A DNA stretch of 47,348 nucleotides from Alcaligenaceae bacterium (lineage in GTDB: Bacteria; Pseudomonadota; Gammaproteobacteria; Burkholderiales; Burkholderiaceae_B), in the NCBI GenBank assembly GCA_947379755.1, contig CANCOC010000017.1:1-47348 (forward strand). The letters are read 5' to 3'. The notes under the pieces were generated by a model. That model saw nothing but the letters and a program-made list of their open reading frames with translations. It was not told where the DNA came from and did no database searches. This document shows positions 33,819 to 43,874 of the stretch, in pieces (the stretch's first letter is position 1; the number at the start of each line of letters is the position of its first letter). The position numbers and the translations under genes are program-made.

Positions 33819-34969
33819 CTTACGTCCGCACCTTTTTCAAGTAATTGCCGGGCAATAATCACCCGCATAATTTCATTGGTTCCCTCGAGAATCTGATGCA
33901 CGCGCGAGTCACGCACCAGTCTTTCGAGTGGATAATCTTTCAAGTAGCCGTAGCCACCATGCAACTGCTGTGCATCTAGGCAAACCTGAAAGCCCAGATC
34001 GGTCGCCAGGCGCTTGGCCATCGCGCAGTACGTCGAGGCATCGGGTGAGCCAGCATCAAGCTTGCAGGCGGCCAGACGGACCATCTGACGGGCAGCCACG
34101 GTATGTGTGGCCATGTCCGCGAATTTGAACTGCAAAGCCTGAAACCCAGCAAGAGGCTGATTGAATTGTTTGCGCTCATGCATGTAGACGCGTGCGGCAT
34201 CGAGTGCACCTTGTGCAGCACCCACTGAGCAGGTAGCAATATTGATTCTGCCGCCATCCAGTCCACGCATGGCAATTTTGAAACCGTCACCCTCCTGACC
34301 CAGCAAATGATTTGCAGGTACTTGAACATTTTCAAACTTGATTCCGCGCGTGCTTTGGCTATTCCAGCCCATTTTGTTTTCTTTTCTGCCGTAAGTGATA
34401 CCAGGTAACTTTGCATCTACGACAAACGCCGATACCCCACCAGGTCCGCCGGCACCTGTACGGGCCATCACAATCAGCACGTCTGTATCCCCACCGCCAG
34501 AAATAAATGCTTTCGCACCATTCAGAACGTAATGATCTCCCACCAGCTCTGCCCGTGTTGTCAGAGATGCGGCATCAGAACCCGAGCCAGGCTCAGTCAG
34601 ACAATACGAGGCTAACTTTGAACCCTCTGCCATGTCCGGCCCCCACTGGCGGCGTACAGTGTCGGTCCCCCATTGGCCGACCATCCAGGTCGCCATGTTG
34701 TGAATCGTTAAAAAGGCTGTCGTTGAGGGATCAACTGCTGCCATCTCCTCAAAGACGAGTGTCGCATCCAGCCTGGGCAGACCCAGTCCACCGATGTCTT
34801 CGGCGGCATAGATCGAACAAAACCCCATCTGACCTGCGCGTTTGAAGGTTTCAATAGGGAAAATGCATTCTTCGTCCCAGCGCGCAGCGTGGGGAGCAAG
34901 CTCGCCCATTGCAAAATCTCGTGCAGCCTCTGCAAAGGCTTGCTGTTCCGGACTCAATTCCATATCCAT
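33815..34969 (-). CDS. Acyl-CoA dehydrogenase, probably isobutyryl-CoA dehydrogenase
   Basis: 384 residues from the ATG at 34969, supported by AGGAG six bases upstream; the open frame extends 35 codons further but without family likeness. Motifs: ASYCLTEPGSGSDAASL, AFISGGGDTDVLIVMARTG, and the end LERLVRDSRVHQILEGTNEIMRVIIARQLLE with the catalytic Glu. It is FAD-linked and desaturates isobutyryl-CoA. The operon context with the hydrolase and mmsB supports the valine branch over other substrates. Confidence 0.92.
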   Translation of the reverse strand: MDMELSPEQQAFAEAARDFAMGELAPHAARWDEECIFPIETFKRAGQMGFCSIYAAEDIGGLGLPRLDATLVFEEMAAVDPSTTAFLTIHNMATWMVGQWGTDTVRRQWGPDMAEGSKLASYCLTEPGSGSDAASLTTRAELVGDHYVLNGAKAFISGGGDTDVLIVMARTGAGGPGGVSAFVVDAKLPGITYGRKENKMGWNSQSTRGIKFENVQVPANHLLGQEGDGFKIAMRGLDGGRINIATCSVGAAQGALDAARVYMHERKQFNQPLAGFQALQFKFADMATHTVAARQMVRLAACKLDAGSPDASTYCAMAKRLATDLGFQVCLDAQQLHGGYGYLKDYPLERLVRDSRVHQILEGTNEIMRVIIARQLLEKGADVR

Positions 34970-35129
34970 GCGGGTCTCCTCTTGCCTGAATCTTATTGTT
35001 GGACATACCGGATACACAGGTAATGGAGAAATCTTACGCCTATGAAAATATCCACTATGTCTTGTCAGCGACAATTCTGGGATTGCCTGAAGCGGACTAC
35101 TTAAAAGCTTAATCTATATCGTTCAAGCG

Positions 35130-35465
35130 TTATATGGTTGAATCGTTGATGGGGACCTTTTTCTTGATATGACGTATTTTTTGTCGGTGAATCGCCCGGC
35201 GTCTACGGGATTGCTTAGGATCAAAGCTCAGAGGACGATAAATCTCCAGCCGGTCTCCATCGTGTAATGTATAGCTCAAGGGCAACCTTTTGCCATACAC
35301 ACCGGTGACGAGTCTTTCTATCGGGAACTCAGGGTGCGTCTGTTGCCAGTCGCATGCCTCGAGCGCAAAGGCAATGGTTGCACCAGGAACGAGGCGCAGG
35401 TGCCTAGTCCAGAGCTGCTGCGGCGTAGCAAAGACCACCTCAATTGCAATCAGGGATGGCATCAT
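35130..35465 (-). CDS. rnfH: RnfH-family protein (UPF0125)
   Basis: 111 residues from the ATG at 35465, which overlaps the ratA stop by four bases. A ubiquitin-like beta-grasp protein: IAIEVVFATPQQ, VTGVYGKRLPLSYTLHDGDRLEIYRPLSFDPKQSRRRRA is the family's end pattern. Partner of ratA in a conserved two-gene unit, sometimes described as a toxin-antitoxin pair (RatAB/PasTI), although RatA also acts in ubiquinone function. Confidence 0.9.
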   Translation of the reverse strand: MMPSLIAIEVVFATPQQLWTRHLRLVPGATIAFALEACDWQQTHPEFPIERLVTGVYGKRLPLSYTLHDGDRLEIYRPLSFDPKQSRRRRAIHRQKIRHIKKKVPINDSTI

Positions 35466-35896
35466 TCGCCGTAACAACTCAGCGCACGCTGAGTAAATGA
35501 GTCAATGAAGCTTGTCGCAATACGATTGAAGATCGGACCAACCAGGGTTTCAAGTGTTCGGCTCGAAAACTCATACTGCAAGGTAAATACCACTTTGCAT
35601 GCGTCATCTGACAAAGAGGTAAATAACCACTCCCCCTTCAGGACAGAGAAAGGCCCATCCACGAGTTCAAGATTTATTTTTTTGGGATAATCATGCTCAT
35701 TACGGGTGGTGAAGGTTTGTTTCAAACCCGCCAGCGCAATCGTGATGGAAGCCTGCATGCCGTGTGCATCGCGGTGGCTGACAGTCGTACCACCGCACCA
35801 GGGCATGAATTCCGGGTATTTTTCGACATCAGCGACCAGGTCAAACATCTGGGCTGCGCTATGGGGAACAAGGACAGAACGCTCTACGGAATGCAT
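35462..35896 (-). CDS. ratA: RatA/PasT, START-fold COQ10-like protein
   Basis: 144 residues. SVLVPHSAAQMFDLVADVEKYPEFMPWC is the family start and FSSRTLETLVGPIFNRIATSFIDSFTQRA its end. A lipid-binding START-like fold linked to coenzyme Q function; also reported to interfere with ribosome subunit joining in E. coli. Divergent from smpB, as in many proteobacteria, with 64 bases between. Confidence 0.93.
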   Translation of the reverse strand: MHSVERSVLVPHSAAQMFDLVADVEKYPEFMPWCGGTTVSHRDAHGMQASITIALAGLKQTFTTRNEHDYPKKINLELVDGPFSVLKGEWLFTSLSDDACKVVFTLQYEFSSRTLETLVGPIFNRIATSFIDSFTQRALSCYGE

Positions 35897-35960
35897 CGCT
35901 CATCGCAAATGATTAGAATGGAGGGATTTTACCGGCACTTCGCCGGAAGTTTCAGGGCCT

Positions 35961-36419
35961 ATGAGCATTATTGAAAACCGCAAGGCCTTTCACGACTACA
36001 CAATCGAAGAACAGTTCGAAGCTGGACTGGTCTTGCAAGGGTGGGAAGTCAAGGCAATCCGTGCCGGACGCGCGCAGCTCAAAGAGAGCTATGTCGTGGT
36101 GCTGGATGGCGCCCTATGGCTACTTGGGATGCACATCAGCCCCTTGCATTCGACCTCTACGCACGTGCTGCCAGACTCCACGCGTACACGAAAACTCCTG
36201 TTGAATGCCGAAGAAATCCGCAAGTTGATTGGTAAAGTTGAACAGCGAGGCTTTGCCCTCGTTCCGATCAATCTGCACTATAAAAATGGTCGGATCAAAT
36301 TGGATTTTGGACTGGGTCGTGGTAAAAAACTGCATGATAAACGCGATGCCTCCCAGGAAAAAGACTGGGCGCGTGAAAAAGAACGACTGATGAAGCACGA
36401 CACCCGCACGCGGGATTGA
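35961..36419 (+). CDS. smpB: SsrA-binding protein SmpB
   Basis: 152 residues. [32 protein letters not shown], then the C-terminal [18 protein letters not shown] tail that enters the mRNA channel. Partners tmRNA in rescuing stalled ribosomes; no tmRNA gene is in the window. A five-pair hairpin (CCGGC 35932-35936 with GCCGG 35942-35946) lies in its short leader. Ends at a two-way terminator shared with ppsA. Confidence 0.97.
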   Translation: MSIIENRKAFHDYTIEEQFEAGLVLQGWEVKAIRAGRAQLKESYVVVLDGALWLLGMHISPLHSTSTHVLPDSTRTRKLLLNAEEIRKLIGKVEQRGFALVPINLHYKNGRIKLDFGLGRGKKLHDKRDASQEKDWAREKERLMKHDTRTRD

Positions 36420-36421
36420 CG

Positions 36422-36452
36422 AAAAAAATCCGCATTCAATGCGGATTTTTTT
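36422..36452. terminator. Bidirectional terminator between smpB and ppsA
   Basis: Stem ATCCGCA with TGCGGAT, loop TTCAA, flanked by seven A residues on the left and seven T residues on the right. It therefore has a T run for transcripts from both strands and serves both converging genes. Confidence 0.92.
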
Positions 36453-36483
36453 ATATCGAAAGGGCTTACGCCCCTTCGAGGCA

Positions 36484-38850
36484 TCACTTCGCTGCGAGTT
36501 TTTGCCAGGTATCAACAACCGTGTCAGGATTTAAGGACATTGACAATATGCCCTCATCTCTCAACCACAAGGCAAAGTCAGCATGATCACTTGGCCCTTG
36601 ACCGCAAATCCCGACATACTTGCCTGCCTTGAGGCAAGCCTGAATGGCTCGCTGCAACATGAATTTGACAGCATCATCTCGCTCGTCAAAGTCAGCAGCC
36701 AGTAATTCCATGCCCGAGTCACGATCCAGACCTAATGTCAGCTGTGTCATGTCGTTGGAGCCAATTGAAAAGCCATCAAAATGTTCGAGAAACTGCTCGG
36801 CCAGGATGGCATTGGATGGCACTTCACACATCATGATCAGGCGCAATCCGTTTTCACCGCGGACCAGCCCATTGTCTGCTAGCAGCTGCACCACACGTGC
36901 CGCCTGATTGACGGTACGCACGAATGGAACCATGATTTCGACGTTGGTCAGACCCATCTGATCACGTACACGCTTGAGGGCTTCGCATTCCATACGGAAA
37001 CATTCTGCAAAATCGCTCGAAATATAACGTGACGCACCCCGAAAGCCCAACATCGGGTTTTCTTCTTCGGGCTCATAACGCGAGCCTCCCACCAGCTTGC
37101 GATATTCATTTGATTTAAAGTCGGACAAACGTACGATCACGGGCTTTGGATAAAACGCAGCACCAATTGTTGCAATACCGTCAGCAAGCTTTTCAACAAA
37201 GAAGGCACGTGGGCTGGCGTGCCCGCGCGCAGCAGACTCTACGGCGATCTTCAACTCGCTGTCGACGTTAGGATAATCCAGCACGGCTTTCGGATGAATG
37301 CCGATATTGTTATTGATAATGAACTCGAGACGAGCAAGTCCAACGCCTTGATTGGGAATCTGTGAAAAATCAAAAGCCAGCTGAGGATTACCGACGTTCA
37401 TCATGATCTTGAGGCCGACTTCAGGCATGATGCCGCGACGGACTTCTTCGACTTCGGTTTCAATCAGACCGTCATAGATTCTGCCTTCGTCGCCCTCTGC
37501 GCAGGATACGGTCACTTGCTGACCTTCTTTGAGGACATCCGTGGCATCACCACAGCCGACCACGGCAGGAATACCCAATTCACGCGCAATAATTGCGGCG
37601 TGACAGGTGCGACCACCACGATTGGTCACAATCGCAGAGGCACGTTTCATGACGGGTTCCCAGTTCGGGTCGGTCATATCCGTGACAAGAACGTCACCAG
37701 GCTGGACTTTATCCATGTCGGAAATATCACCGACTACGCGTACAGGTCCCGAACCGATTTTTTGCCCAATCGCACGACCGGTAATGATGACATCACCTGT
37801 TGCCTTGAGTCGATAACGCAATTGCACGTCATTTTTGCCTTGCTGGGACTTGACGGTTTCAGGACGCGCCTGAAGGATATAAATCTTGCCATCTATCCCA
37901 TCACGGCCCCACTCGATATCCATGGGACGCTGATAATGCTTTTCGATAATGACAGCATAGCGCGCGAGTTCGATGACTTCGTCATCTGTGAGGGAAAAAC
38001 GATTACGCTCGGAAACAGGCACGTCAATCGTGCGCACAGCCAGGCCTTCGCGACGCTCTGGATCAAACTCCATCTTCAGGAGCTTCGAACCAATACGTCG
38101 GCTCACGATTGGATAAAAACCCATTTCAAGCGTAGGTTTAAATACGTAAAATTCGTCAGGATTGACCGCGCCCTGAACGACTGTCTCACCAAGACCGTAG
38201 GATGACGTAATAAACACGACATCCTCAAAACCGGACTCGGTATCGAGCGTGAACATCACGCCAGCACTGCCCTTGTCGGAACGCACCATGCGCTGAATAC
38301 CAGCAGACAGGGCGACATCAGCATGGGCATAGCCCTTGTGTACGCGATATGAAATCGCGCGATCGTTATAAAGTGAGGCAAAGACATGACGAATTTTGTC
38401 AATCACGTCATCAAAACCCACTACGTTGAGGAAGGTTTCCTGCTGACCGGCGAACGAAGCATCCGGCAAGTCTTCTGCAGTGGCGGATGAGCGAACCGCA
38501 AACGAGCCCTTTCCATCAGCGTCAAGCTTCAGAAAAGCGGAATGGATATCGTCGTGCAACCGCTGAGGCAGTGGAGCCTCAACAATCCATTGACGAATCT
38601 GCGCACCCGCAATAGCGAGCTCGCGCACATCATCGGGGTCAAGCGTTTTTAAACGATCAATAATACGTGCGTCCAGGCCTGTCCCCGACAAAAAGTCGCG
38701 AAAGGCATCTGCTGTCGTGGCAAAGCCACCTGGTACACGCACGCCAGCATCTGCTAGCTGGCTGATCATTTCGCCTAAAGAGGCGTTCTTTCCTCCGACT
38801 GAGTCAACATCCGTCATACGGAGCTGCTCGAATGAAACGACATATGACAT
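36484..38850 (-). CDS. ppsA: Phosphoenolpyruvate synthase
   Basis: 788 residues from the ATG at 38850, supported by AAAGG eight bases upstream and by the normal length of about 790; the frame is open for 38 further codons into the leader. The nucleotide-binding start [12 protein letters not shown], the phospho-His motif [21 protein letters not shown] and the PEP/pyruvate end [20 protein letters not shown] and CGQGPSD are intact. It makes PEP from pyruvate and ATP for gluconeogenesis. It is divergent from ppsR, whose product switches it on and off. Confidence 0.96.
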   Translation of the reverse strand: MSYVVSFEQLRMTDVDSVGGKNASLGEMISQLADAGVRVPGGFATTADAFRDFLSGTGLDARIIDRLKTLDPDDVRELAIAGAQIRQWIVEAPLPQRLHDDIHSAFLKLDADGKGSFAVRSSATAEDLPDASFAGQQETFLNVVGFDDVIDKIRHVFASLYNDRAISYRVHKGYAHADVALSAGIQRMVRSDKGSAGVMFTLDTESGFEDVVFITSSYGLGETVVQGAVNPDEFYVFKPTLEMGFYPIVSRRIGSKLLKMEFDPERREGLAVRTIDVPVSERNRFSLTDDEVIELARYAVIIEKHYQRPMDIEWGRDGIDGKIYILQARPETVKSQQGKNDVQLRYRLKATGDVIITGRAIGQKIGSGPVRVVGDISDMDKVQPGDVLVTDMTDPNWEPVMKRASAIVTNRGGRTCHAAIIARELGIPAVVGCGDATDVLKEGQQVTVSCAEGDEGRIYDGLIETEVEEVRRGIMPEVGLKIMMNVGNPQLAFDFSQIPNQGVGLARLEFIINNNIGIHPKAVLDYPNVDSELKIAVESAARGHASPRAFFVEKLADGIATIGAAFYPKPVIVRLSDFKSNEYRKLVGGSRYEPEEENPMLGFRGASRYISSDFAECFRMECEALKRVRDQMGLTNVEIMVPFVRTVNQAARVVQLLADNGLVRGENGLRLIMMCEVPSNAILAEQFLEHFDGFSIGSNDMTQLTLGLDRDSGMELLAADFDERDDAVKFMLQRAIQACLKAGKYVGICGQGPSDHADFALWLRDEGILSMSLNPDTVVDTWQKLAAK

Positions 38851-38881
38851 GAAAGTCACCTTTAACATAGATAAGAAAGCG

Positions 38882-38967
38882 AGTTTGGTCAGTGTATGCA
38901 GAGCAAACGCATCAAAAAAATGGCGCTTGCAAACAGGGCTGAGTGCCCGATACACACTGACCAAACT
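38882..38967 (-). promoter_or_regulatory. Structured ppsA leader: 14-pair stem enclosing two hairpins
   Basis: AGTTTGGTCAGTGT is found inverted at 38882-38895 and 38954-38967, giving 14 perfect pairs around a 58-base interior. Inside lie GGGC/GCCC with loop of five (38936-38948) and an eight-pair hairpin GCAAGCGC/GCGTTTGC with a 12-base loop that includes seven T (38903-38930). Read on the minus strand this is a three-way junction about 30 bases before the ppsA start. A TACAAT -10-like box lies upstream at 39021-39016. It may be a regulatory RNA element or paired sites for a DNA-binding regulator. Confidence 0.6.
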
Positions 38968-39052
38968 GGCCTGAACCGCTTTTGGGGTGACTCCCGAGGT
39001 ATATTGCTGCAGTGCATTGTACTACTCGCAGCCTGTTTGAAAGGACAATTTT

Positions 39053-39889
39053 ATGAGCGCACCCGCTATGGAACGAACCGTTTTTATCATTTCTGACGGT
39101 ACCGGCATTACAGCTGAAACATTCAGTCATTCAGTTTTATCGCAATTTGAATCCGTCACTTTCAAGCAAGTGCGAGTGCCTTTCATCGACTCAGTAGATA
39201 AGGCCGATGGCGTGGTCCAGAGAATCAATCGCTGTGCTGCGGATCAGGGTGTGGCGCCAATCGTTTTTACAACGCTGGTCGATCAGGCAGTCCTTGCACG
39301 CGTCAGGCTGGCCCAGGCTTTGTTTCTGGACCTGTTTGGGGCATTTGTTGAGCCTCTTGAACAGAATCTTGGAATGAAATCCAGTCATTCAATTGGAAAA
39401 TCTCATAAAGCAGTGAGTTCAACGCAGTATCGCAACCGAATAGAAGCGATCAACTTCAGCCTGTCTCACGACGATGGCCAGTTTATTTCCGGCCTCGCTC
39501 AGGCAGATGTGATTCTGATTGGCGTGTCGCGTTGCGGTAAAACGCCAACCAGCCTGTATCTGGCAATGCAGTATGGTGTCAAGGCGGCTAACTTTCCCTT
39601 GATTCCAGAGGATTTTGATCGGGGTGCGATGCCCTCGACGATCCTGCCGTTTAAAAACAAATTATTTGGACTGACCATTCAGCCAGAAAGACTGACTGAA
39701 GTCAGGCATGAAAGACGTCCTGACAGCGAATATGCCTCACTGAAGCAATGCAGGCATGAGGTGGCTGAGGCTGAGCGCCTGATGCGCCGGGAAGGCATCC
39801 CCATGCTATCCACAACCACAAAGTCCATTGAAGAAATCTCGACAACTGTGCTGCAGGAAGTCGGGCTGGACAAACACTCGGCCTATTAA
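39053..39889 (+). CDS. ppsR: PEP synthase regulatory protein (bifunctional kinase/phosphorylase, DUF299)
   Basis: 278 residues. FIISDGTGITAETFSHSVLSQF is the family start; the P-loop is GVSRCGKTPTSLYLA, followed by YGVKAANFPLIPEDF. It phosphorylates PEP synthase with ADP and reverses this with phosphate. AAGGA lies seven bases before the ATG. Divergent from its target gene ppsA. Confidence 0.95.
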   Translation: MSAPAMERTVFIISDGTGITAETFSHSVLSQFESVTFKQVRVPFIDSVDKADGVVQRINRCAADQGVAPIVFTTLVDQAVLARVRLAQALFLDLFGAFVEPLEQNLGMKSSHSIGKSHKAVSSTQYRNRIEAINFSLSHDDGQFISGLAQADVILIGVSRCGKTPTSLYLAMQYGVKAANFPLIPEDFDRGAMPSTILPFKNKLFGLTIQPERLTEVRHERRPDSEYASLKQCRHEVAEAERLMRREGIPMLSTTTKSIEEISTTVLQEVGLDKHSAY

Positions 39890-39903
39890 TCAAAAACAAG
39901 CGC

Positions 39904-39928
39904 GGGCGGACCCTGGTGCGTCCAGCCC
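39904..39928. terminator. Hairpin between ppsR and the methyltransferase gene
   Basis: GGGCGGAC pairs with GTCC-A-GCCC (eight pairs, one bulged A), loop of eight, between converging genes. No T run. Confidence 0.4.
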
Positions 39929-39958
39929 AAGCTTCCCCGACAAGCGCACTATCTGGCA

Positions 39959-40735
39959 TTAAGCCTTGTTCTGGCGCCGCTGTTCAAACAGGCAGATCGC
40001 AACAGCAGCTGTAACATTTAAAGATTCGATTGCACCAAGTTCATGTGAAATCCTGACCCTGACATCCGCGCGCTTGATCAGTGCTTTGTCAACGCCCTGA
40101 CCTTCGTGACCAAAAACCCAGGCGCACTTTTCAGGAAGTTTTGTTTCAAACAGGTCTTGCGCATCATCAAGGGATGTCACGACCATGGGCATTTCAAGAG
40201 TATTGGCAATCGCCAGCAAATCTACCTGTTCATGAAGCTGCAATGCAAAGTGAGCCCCCTGCCCGCTCCTGAGAACTTTAGGTGACCAGAGTCCTGCTGT
40301 GCCTGTTGCCGCAAGCACACGGCCAATCCCTGCCGCTGCACAGGTGCGCAGGATCGCACCCACATTGCCCGGATCCTGAATCCGGTCAAGCATGACCACT
40401 GAGTCCTTCAGACGTAATGGAACGGTATTGACCTTGGGCTGTACGACAAACAATACACCTTGATCGGTGTCGACACTTGTCAGGCTGCGCAAGAGTGAGC
40501 CTGGCATCGAGATGCAAACTTCAACATTCAGTTTGTCAATCAGCTGTTTGAGCGCAGGCTCAGCGATTCGATCCAGATCGAAAATTGCATACTGGGGCTG
40601 CCCTTTGGCGGTCAGCCAGGATTCGCACAGATGGATGCCGTCAAGCAGGACGGGTTCGCTGCGACGCCCGGCTGAAGACTGCCACTTATAGAGTTGTTTA
40701 AATAAAGGGTTTGAGCGGGATTCAATCAGTTTCAT
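39959..40735 (-). CDS. SpoU/TrmH-family RNA 2'-O-methyltransferase
   Basis: 258 residues. An N-terminal substrate-binding domain precedes the SPOUT knot with [31 protein letters not shown] and the SAM-site end [26 protein letters not shown]. It methylates a ribose in rRNA or tRNA; whether it is RlmB itself or a relative is not certain. Start overlaps the rnhB stop by four bases; last gene of the bamA-lpx operon. Confidence 0.9.
   Translation of the reverse strand: MKLIESRSNPLFKQLYKWQSSAGRRSEPVLLDGIHLCESWLTAKGQPQYAIFDLDRIAEPALKQLIDKLNVEVCISMPGSLLRSLTSVDTDQGVLFVVQPKVNTVPLRLKDSVVMLDRIQDPGNVGAILRTCAAAGIGRVLAATGTAGLWSPKVLRSGQGAHFALQLHEQVDLLAIANTLEMPMVVTSLDDAQDLFETKLPEKCAWVFGHEGQGVDKALIKRADVRVRISHELGAIESLNVTAAVAICLFEQRRQNKA
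40257..40264 (-). other. KOPS-type octamer pointing to dif
   Basis: GGGCAGGG on the minus strand, right of dif, inside the SpoU-type methyltransferase gene, again pointing toward dif. Confidence 0.45.
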
Positions 40736-41388
40736 CTGGTTTCCAGTAGTACGCGCACGGGTGCAAAACTGCGGCGGTGCACAGCGCAGGGGCCAAATTG
40801 TTTCAGCCTGGACATATGTAAAGCGGTACCGTAGCCCTTATGCTGATCAAAGGCATAATCGGGGTACAGGGCATGCAGGCGAAGTAAATCGTGATCTCGT
40901 GCCGTTTTGGCCAGGATAGATGCAGCGGAAATCGCCTGAACCAAAGCGTCACCCTTCACAACTGTCTGTACTCTACACGCAAGTCGTGGTGGCTGATTAC
41001 CATCAACGAGCGCAAGCTCGGGCTGAATGTGTAAACCTTCGACTGCCCGCCTCATGGCAAGCAAGGTCGCCTGAAGAATATTGAGCTGGTCAATTTCTTC
41101 GACTGTGGCAATCGCGATCGACCACGAGAGTGCTTTTTCGCGAATTTCAAGAGCCAGTGCATCCCTGCGTAACTCTGTCAGTGCTTTGGAGTCTGCCAAC
41201 CCCTTGATCGGTCTGGCAGGATCGAGAATCACCGCTGCAGCAAACACATCACCGGCAAGTGGTCCTCTGCCTGCCTCGTCGACACCCGCAACATGCTCGG
41301 CATCTCCAGAAAGACTGGCAAAGAGATCAGCTTGCTGGGCAGCCGTCATGGGGTCTGGACGGTTGCGTAATTTTTTAACGGTGCTCAT
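40732..41388 (-). CDS. rnhB: Ribonuclease HII
   Basis: 218 residues from the ATG at 41388, supported by AGG six bases upstream inside the end of lpxB (14-base overlap). Catalytic motif [23 protein letters not shown] and later LVDGNQ and [11 protein letters not shown]. It removes ribonucleotides from RNA-DNA hybrids. The place after lpxB is conserved in many proteobacteria. Confidence 0.95.
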   Translation of the reverse strand: MSTVKKLRNRPDPMTAAQQADLFASLSGDAEHVAGVDEAGRGPLAGDVFAAAVILDPARPIKGLADSKALTELRRDALALEIREKALSWSIAIATVEEIDQLNILQATLLAMRRAVEGLHIQPELALVDGNQPPRLACRVQTVVKGDALVQAISAASILAKTARDHDLLRLHALYPDYAFDQHKGYGTALHMSRLKQFGPCAVHRRSFAPVRVLLETR

Positions 41389-42559
41389 CAAGCACCTGCA
41401 AAATCGCTTGCGCTGCACGCGCAGGCGTATTGCATTGGAGCGTTCGGTGCAAATCAGCAAACCTGGAGCGAATTTGTTCTGCGCGGGTATCGCCGGTCAG
41501 CAGCTCCCAGATTTCTTGCGCAAGGTTTTCCGGAGTTGCATCGTCTTGCAACAATTCAGGCACAACGAAGTCGTTGGACAGGACATTGGGCAATCCGACC
41601 CAGGGCAAATACGGTCTTTGCTGTCCAGACTTCCACGACATGATACGTCTCATCAAGGGTGACAAGACATATGAAATAACCATTGGCCTCTTGAACAAAG
41701 CCGCCTCCAGCGTCGCAGTGCCACTCGTGACCAGACTCACGTCACAAGCCTCAAGGACATCCCAGGCAATGGGTCTGTCAGATCCGTCAGTGGACGAAGC
41801 GAGGACACACCTTAAATTGGGTACGGGGTACATAGCAAGCAGTGCGTTGAACTCGGCCTGGCGCTGGGCGTTAACCATTGGTACGACGCAAACGAGTGCG
41901 GGATCGCGCTTTACCAGTTTCTGAGCTGCCTGCAAAAAACGCGGAGCCATCAGTTTGATTTCAGATGAACGGCTACCAGGCAAAATCGCAAGCACGCGAC
42001 TATTGTGATCAATTCCTAACTTGACTCTCGCCCGAGCCTGATCAGGTTCAAGAGCAATCGCATCCGCCAGGGGATGACCTACATAGGTCACTGGTATTTT
42101 TTCCTTTTTGTAGATCGCTTCTTCAAAGGGAAATAGCACAAGCATGTGTGAAACAGCCTGACGAATAAAGTGAATGCGTTCGTAACGCCATGCCCAGATC
42201 GAGGGCCCCACAAAGTGGATCGTTGGGATACCTGCAGACTTCAGCCGGTGCTCGAGTCGCAGGTTAAAGTCGGGCGCATCCACTCCCAAAAAAATAGAGG
42301 GGGAATTAGACAGCCATTTATTCTTGACATCCTGGTAGGTGCGTATCAGTGTTGGCAGACGTTTGATGGCATCCACATAACCAAACACGGACAACGCGTG
42401 CATGGGATGCCAGATATTGACGCCCTGTGCAGCGAGCTGTGGACCGCCAATGCCTTCGGTCAATACCGATGGGTCCGCAAGCTTCAGACCGGCCAGCACG
42501 CGAGCAGCAATCAGATCCCCGGATGGTTCACCTGCAACGAGACCTAGCCGCCATGTCAT
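41375..42559 (-). CDS. lpxB: Lipid-A-disaccharide synthase
   Basis: 394 residues of a GT-B-type glycosyltransferase. [16 protein letters not shown] at the start, [21 protein letters not shown] and the end region [23 protein letters not shown] are family marks. It joins UDP-diacylglucosamine and lipid X at the inner membrane. Overlaps lpxA by four bases and rnhB by 14. Confidence 0.96.
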   Translation of the reverse strand: MTWRLGLVAGEPSGDLIAARVLAGLKLADPSVLTEGIGGPQLAAQGVNIWHPMHALSVFGYVDAIKRLPTLIRTYQDVKNKWLSNSPSIFLGVDAPDFNLRLEHRLKSAGIPTIHFVGPSIWAWRYERIHFIRQAVSHMLVLFPFEEAIYKKEKIPVTYVGHPLADAIALEPDQARARVKLGIDHNSRVLAILPGSRSSEIKLMAPRFLQAAQKLVKRDPALVCVVPMVNAQRQAEFNALLAMYPVPNLRCVLASSTDGSDRPIAWDVLEACDVSLVTSGTATLEAALFKRPMVISYVLSPLMRRIMSWKSGQQRPYLPWVGLPNVLSNDFVVPELLQDDATPENLAQEIWELLTGDTRAEQIRSRFADLHRTLQCNTPARAAQAILQVLDEHR

Positions 42560-43350
42560 GGTCGGATGATGCCTCGCGCACTGCTGTCTAGGAAAACAAT
42601 CATGGGCTCAATGGCCGCCGCAATGCCTGGCTCGGCAAGCTGGCGTGCGCGCAACTCAGTCTTTGCATCCTCAAGCGTCAGTCCGCGTCGATAGATGATT
42701 TTATAGGCCTCACGAAGTGCTGAAATGGATTCAGCTGAAAACCCCCTTCTTTTAAGACCTTCAACATTAATACCTACCGGTACGCAGGGATTGCCTGCAC
42801 TCATGATGTAAGGCGGCACATCCTTATGCACCGCACTCTGCCCACCAGTCATGCTGTGGGCGCCCACGCGACCGAACTGATGCACCGCAGCCAAGCCACC
42901 CACGATTGCCCAGTCGCCGATATGAACATGCCCGCCCATCTGCACGCCATTGGCCAGAATGACCTGATCACCGATCTGGCAGTCATGAGCAATATGAACA
43001 TACGCCATGATCCAGTTATCAGAGCCAACGCGGGTGACGCCACCATCTTGCGTCGTACCGGTATTGATCGTCACGTACTCACGCACCATATTGCGATCAC
43101 CCATCGTTAACTCAGTGGGTTCGCCTGCATATTTTTTGTCTTGCGGCATGCCTCCAACTGAACAAAAACGGTAGAACTGATTATGTGTACCGATGGTTGT
43201 ACAACCATCAATGACGCAGTGGGATCCAACCTGGGTGTGAGCACCAATTTTTACATTTGGACCAATAATTGAGAACGCGCCAACAGAAACAGTAGGATGC
43301 AGTTCAGCAAGTGGGTCAACAAGTGCTGTGGAATGTATCAACGCAGCCAT
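42556..43350 (-). CDS. lpxA: UDP-N-acetylglucosamine acyltransferase
   Basis: 264 residues. A left-handed beta-helix of hexapeptide repeats with the catalytic His in MAYVHIAHDCQIG and GGLAAVHQFGRVGAHSMTGG, then a helical C-terminal domain. First committed step of lipid A synthesis. One base separates its ATG from the fabZ stop. Confidence 0.96.
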   Translation of the reverse strand: MAALIHSTALVDPLAELHPTVSVGAFSIIGPNVKIGAHTQVGSHCVIDGCTTIGTHNQFYRFCSVGGMPQDKKYAGEPTELTMGDRNMVREYVTINTGTTQDGGVTRVGSDNWIMAYVHIAHDCQIGDQVILANGVQMGGHVHIGDWAIVGGLAAVHQFGRVGAHSMTGGQSAVHKDVPPYIMSAGNPCVPVGINVEGLKRRGFSAESISALREAYKIIYRRGLTLEDAKTELRARQLAEPGIAAAIEPMIVFLDSSARGIIRP

Positions 43351-43803
43351 TTACTTTTCCATTGGGCGAATTGCGCACATCAACTTTGCCTGAGCGACAT
43401 TTTCGCCATCGACAAAAGCATGTGCCTGATATTTACAGATTTTGCGGCTCAGACGTTCTGCCACGACTTCAATCATGAGTTGATCACCAGGAACAACTGG
43501 ACGACGGAAACGCGCCTCATCAATTCCGACAAAATAGTAGAGAATTTCTTCATCTTTTGGTTTGAGGCCCGTATCATCCGCAAACGAAAAAATAGCCGCA
43601 GCCTGAGCCATTGCTTCGAGAATCAACACACCAGGCATCACTGGGTGGTGAGGGAAATGACCCGTAAAAAATGGCTCATTGATTGAGACATTCTTCAGTG
43701 CCTTGATGGATTTACCAGGAACCATTTCGATAACACGATCAATCAGCAACATCGGATAACGATGTGGCAGACTCTCAAGAATAGCTTTGATGTCTAATTG
43801 CAT
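43351..43803 (-). CDS. fabZ: 3-hydroxyacyl-ACP dehydratase
   Basis: 150 residues from the ATG at 43803, supported by AGGA seven bases upstream; the open frame runs 49 codons further without family likeness. Hot-dog fold with [33 protein letters not shown] carrying the catalytic His, and Glu in the same helix. Dehydrates hydroxyacyl-ACP in fatty acid synthesis and competes with lpxA/lpxD for substrate. Confidence 0.96.
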   Translation of the reverse strand: MQLDIKAILESLPHRYPMLLIDRVIEMVPGKSIKALKNVSINEPFFTGHFPHHPVMPGVLILEAMAQAAAIFSFADDTGLKPKDEEILYYFVGIDEARFRRPVVPGDQLMIEVVAERLSRKICKYQAHAFVDGENVAQAKLMCAIRPMEK

Positions 43804-43874
43804 GGCGGGATCCTGTACTACAAGAGTGAAGTCTGATGTCCAGTAAGGTACTGGACGAAAAATTGTGTAATGCC

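Noticed and set aside
35130..35896. ratA-rnfH as a mobile toxin-antitoxin module
   Set aside because: It is a conserved housekeeping pair beside smpB in proteobacteria; there are no signs of transfer.
37516..38205. 229-codon plus-strand frame opposite ppsA
   Set aside because: Antisense shadow of a fully conserved gene.
41081..41662. 193-codon plus-strand frame opposite rnhB/lpxB
   Set aside because: Antisense shadow of two well-conserved genes.
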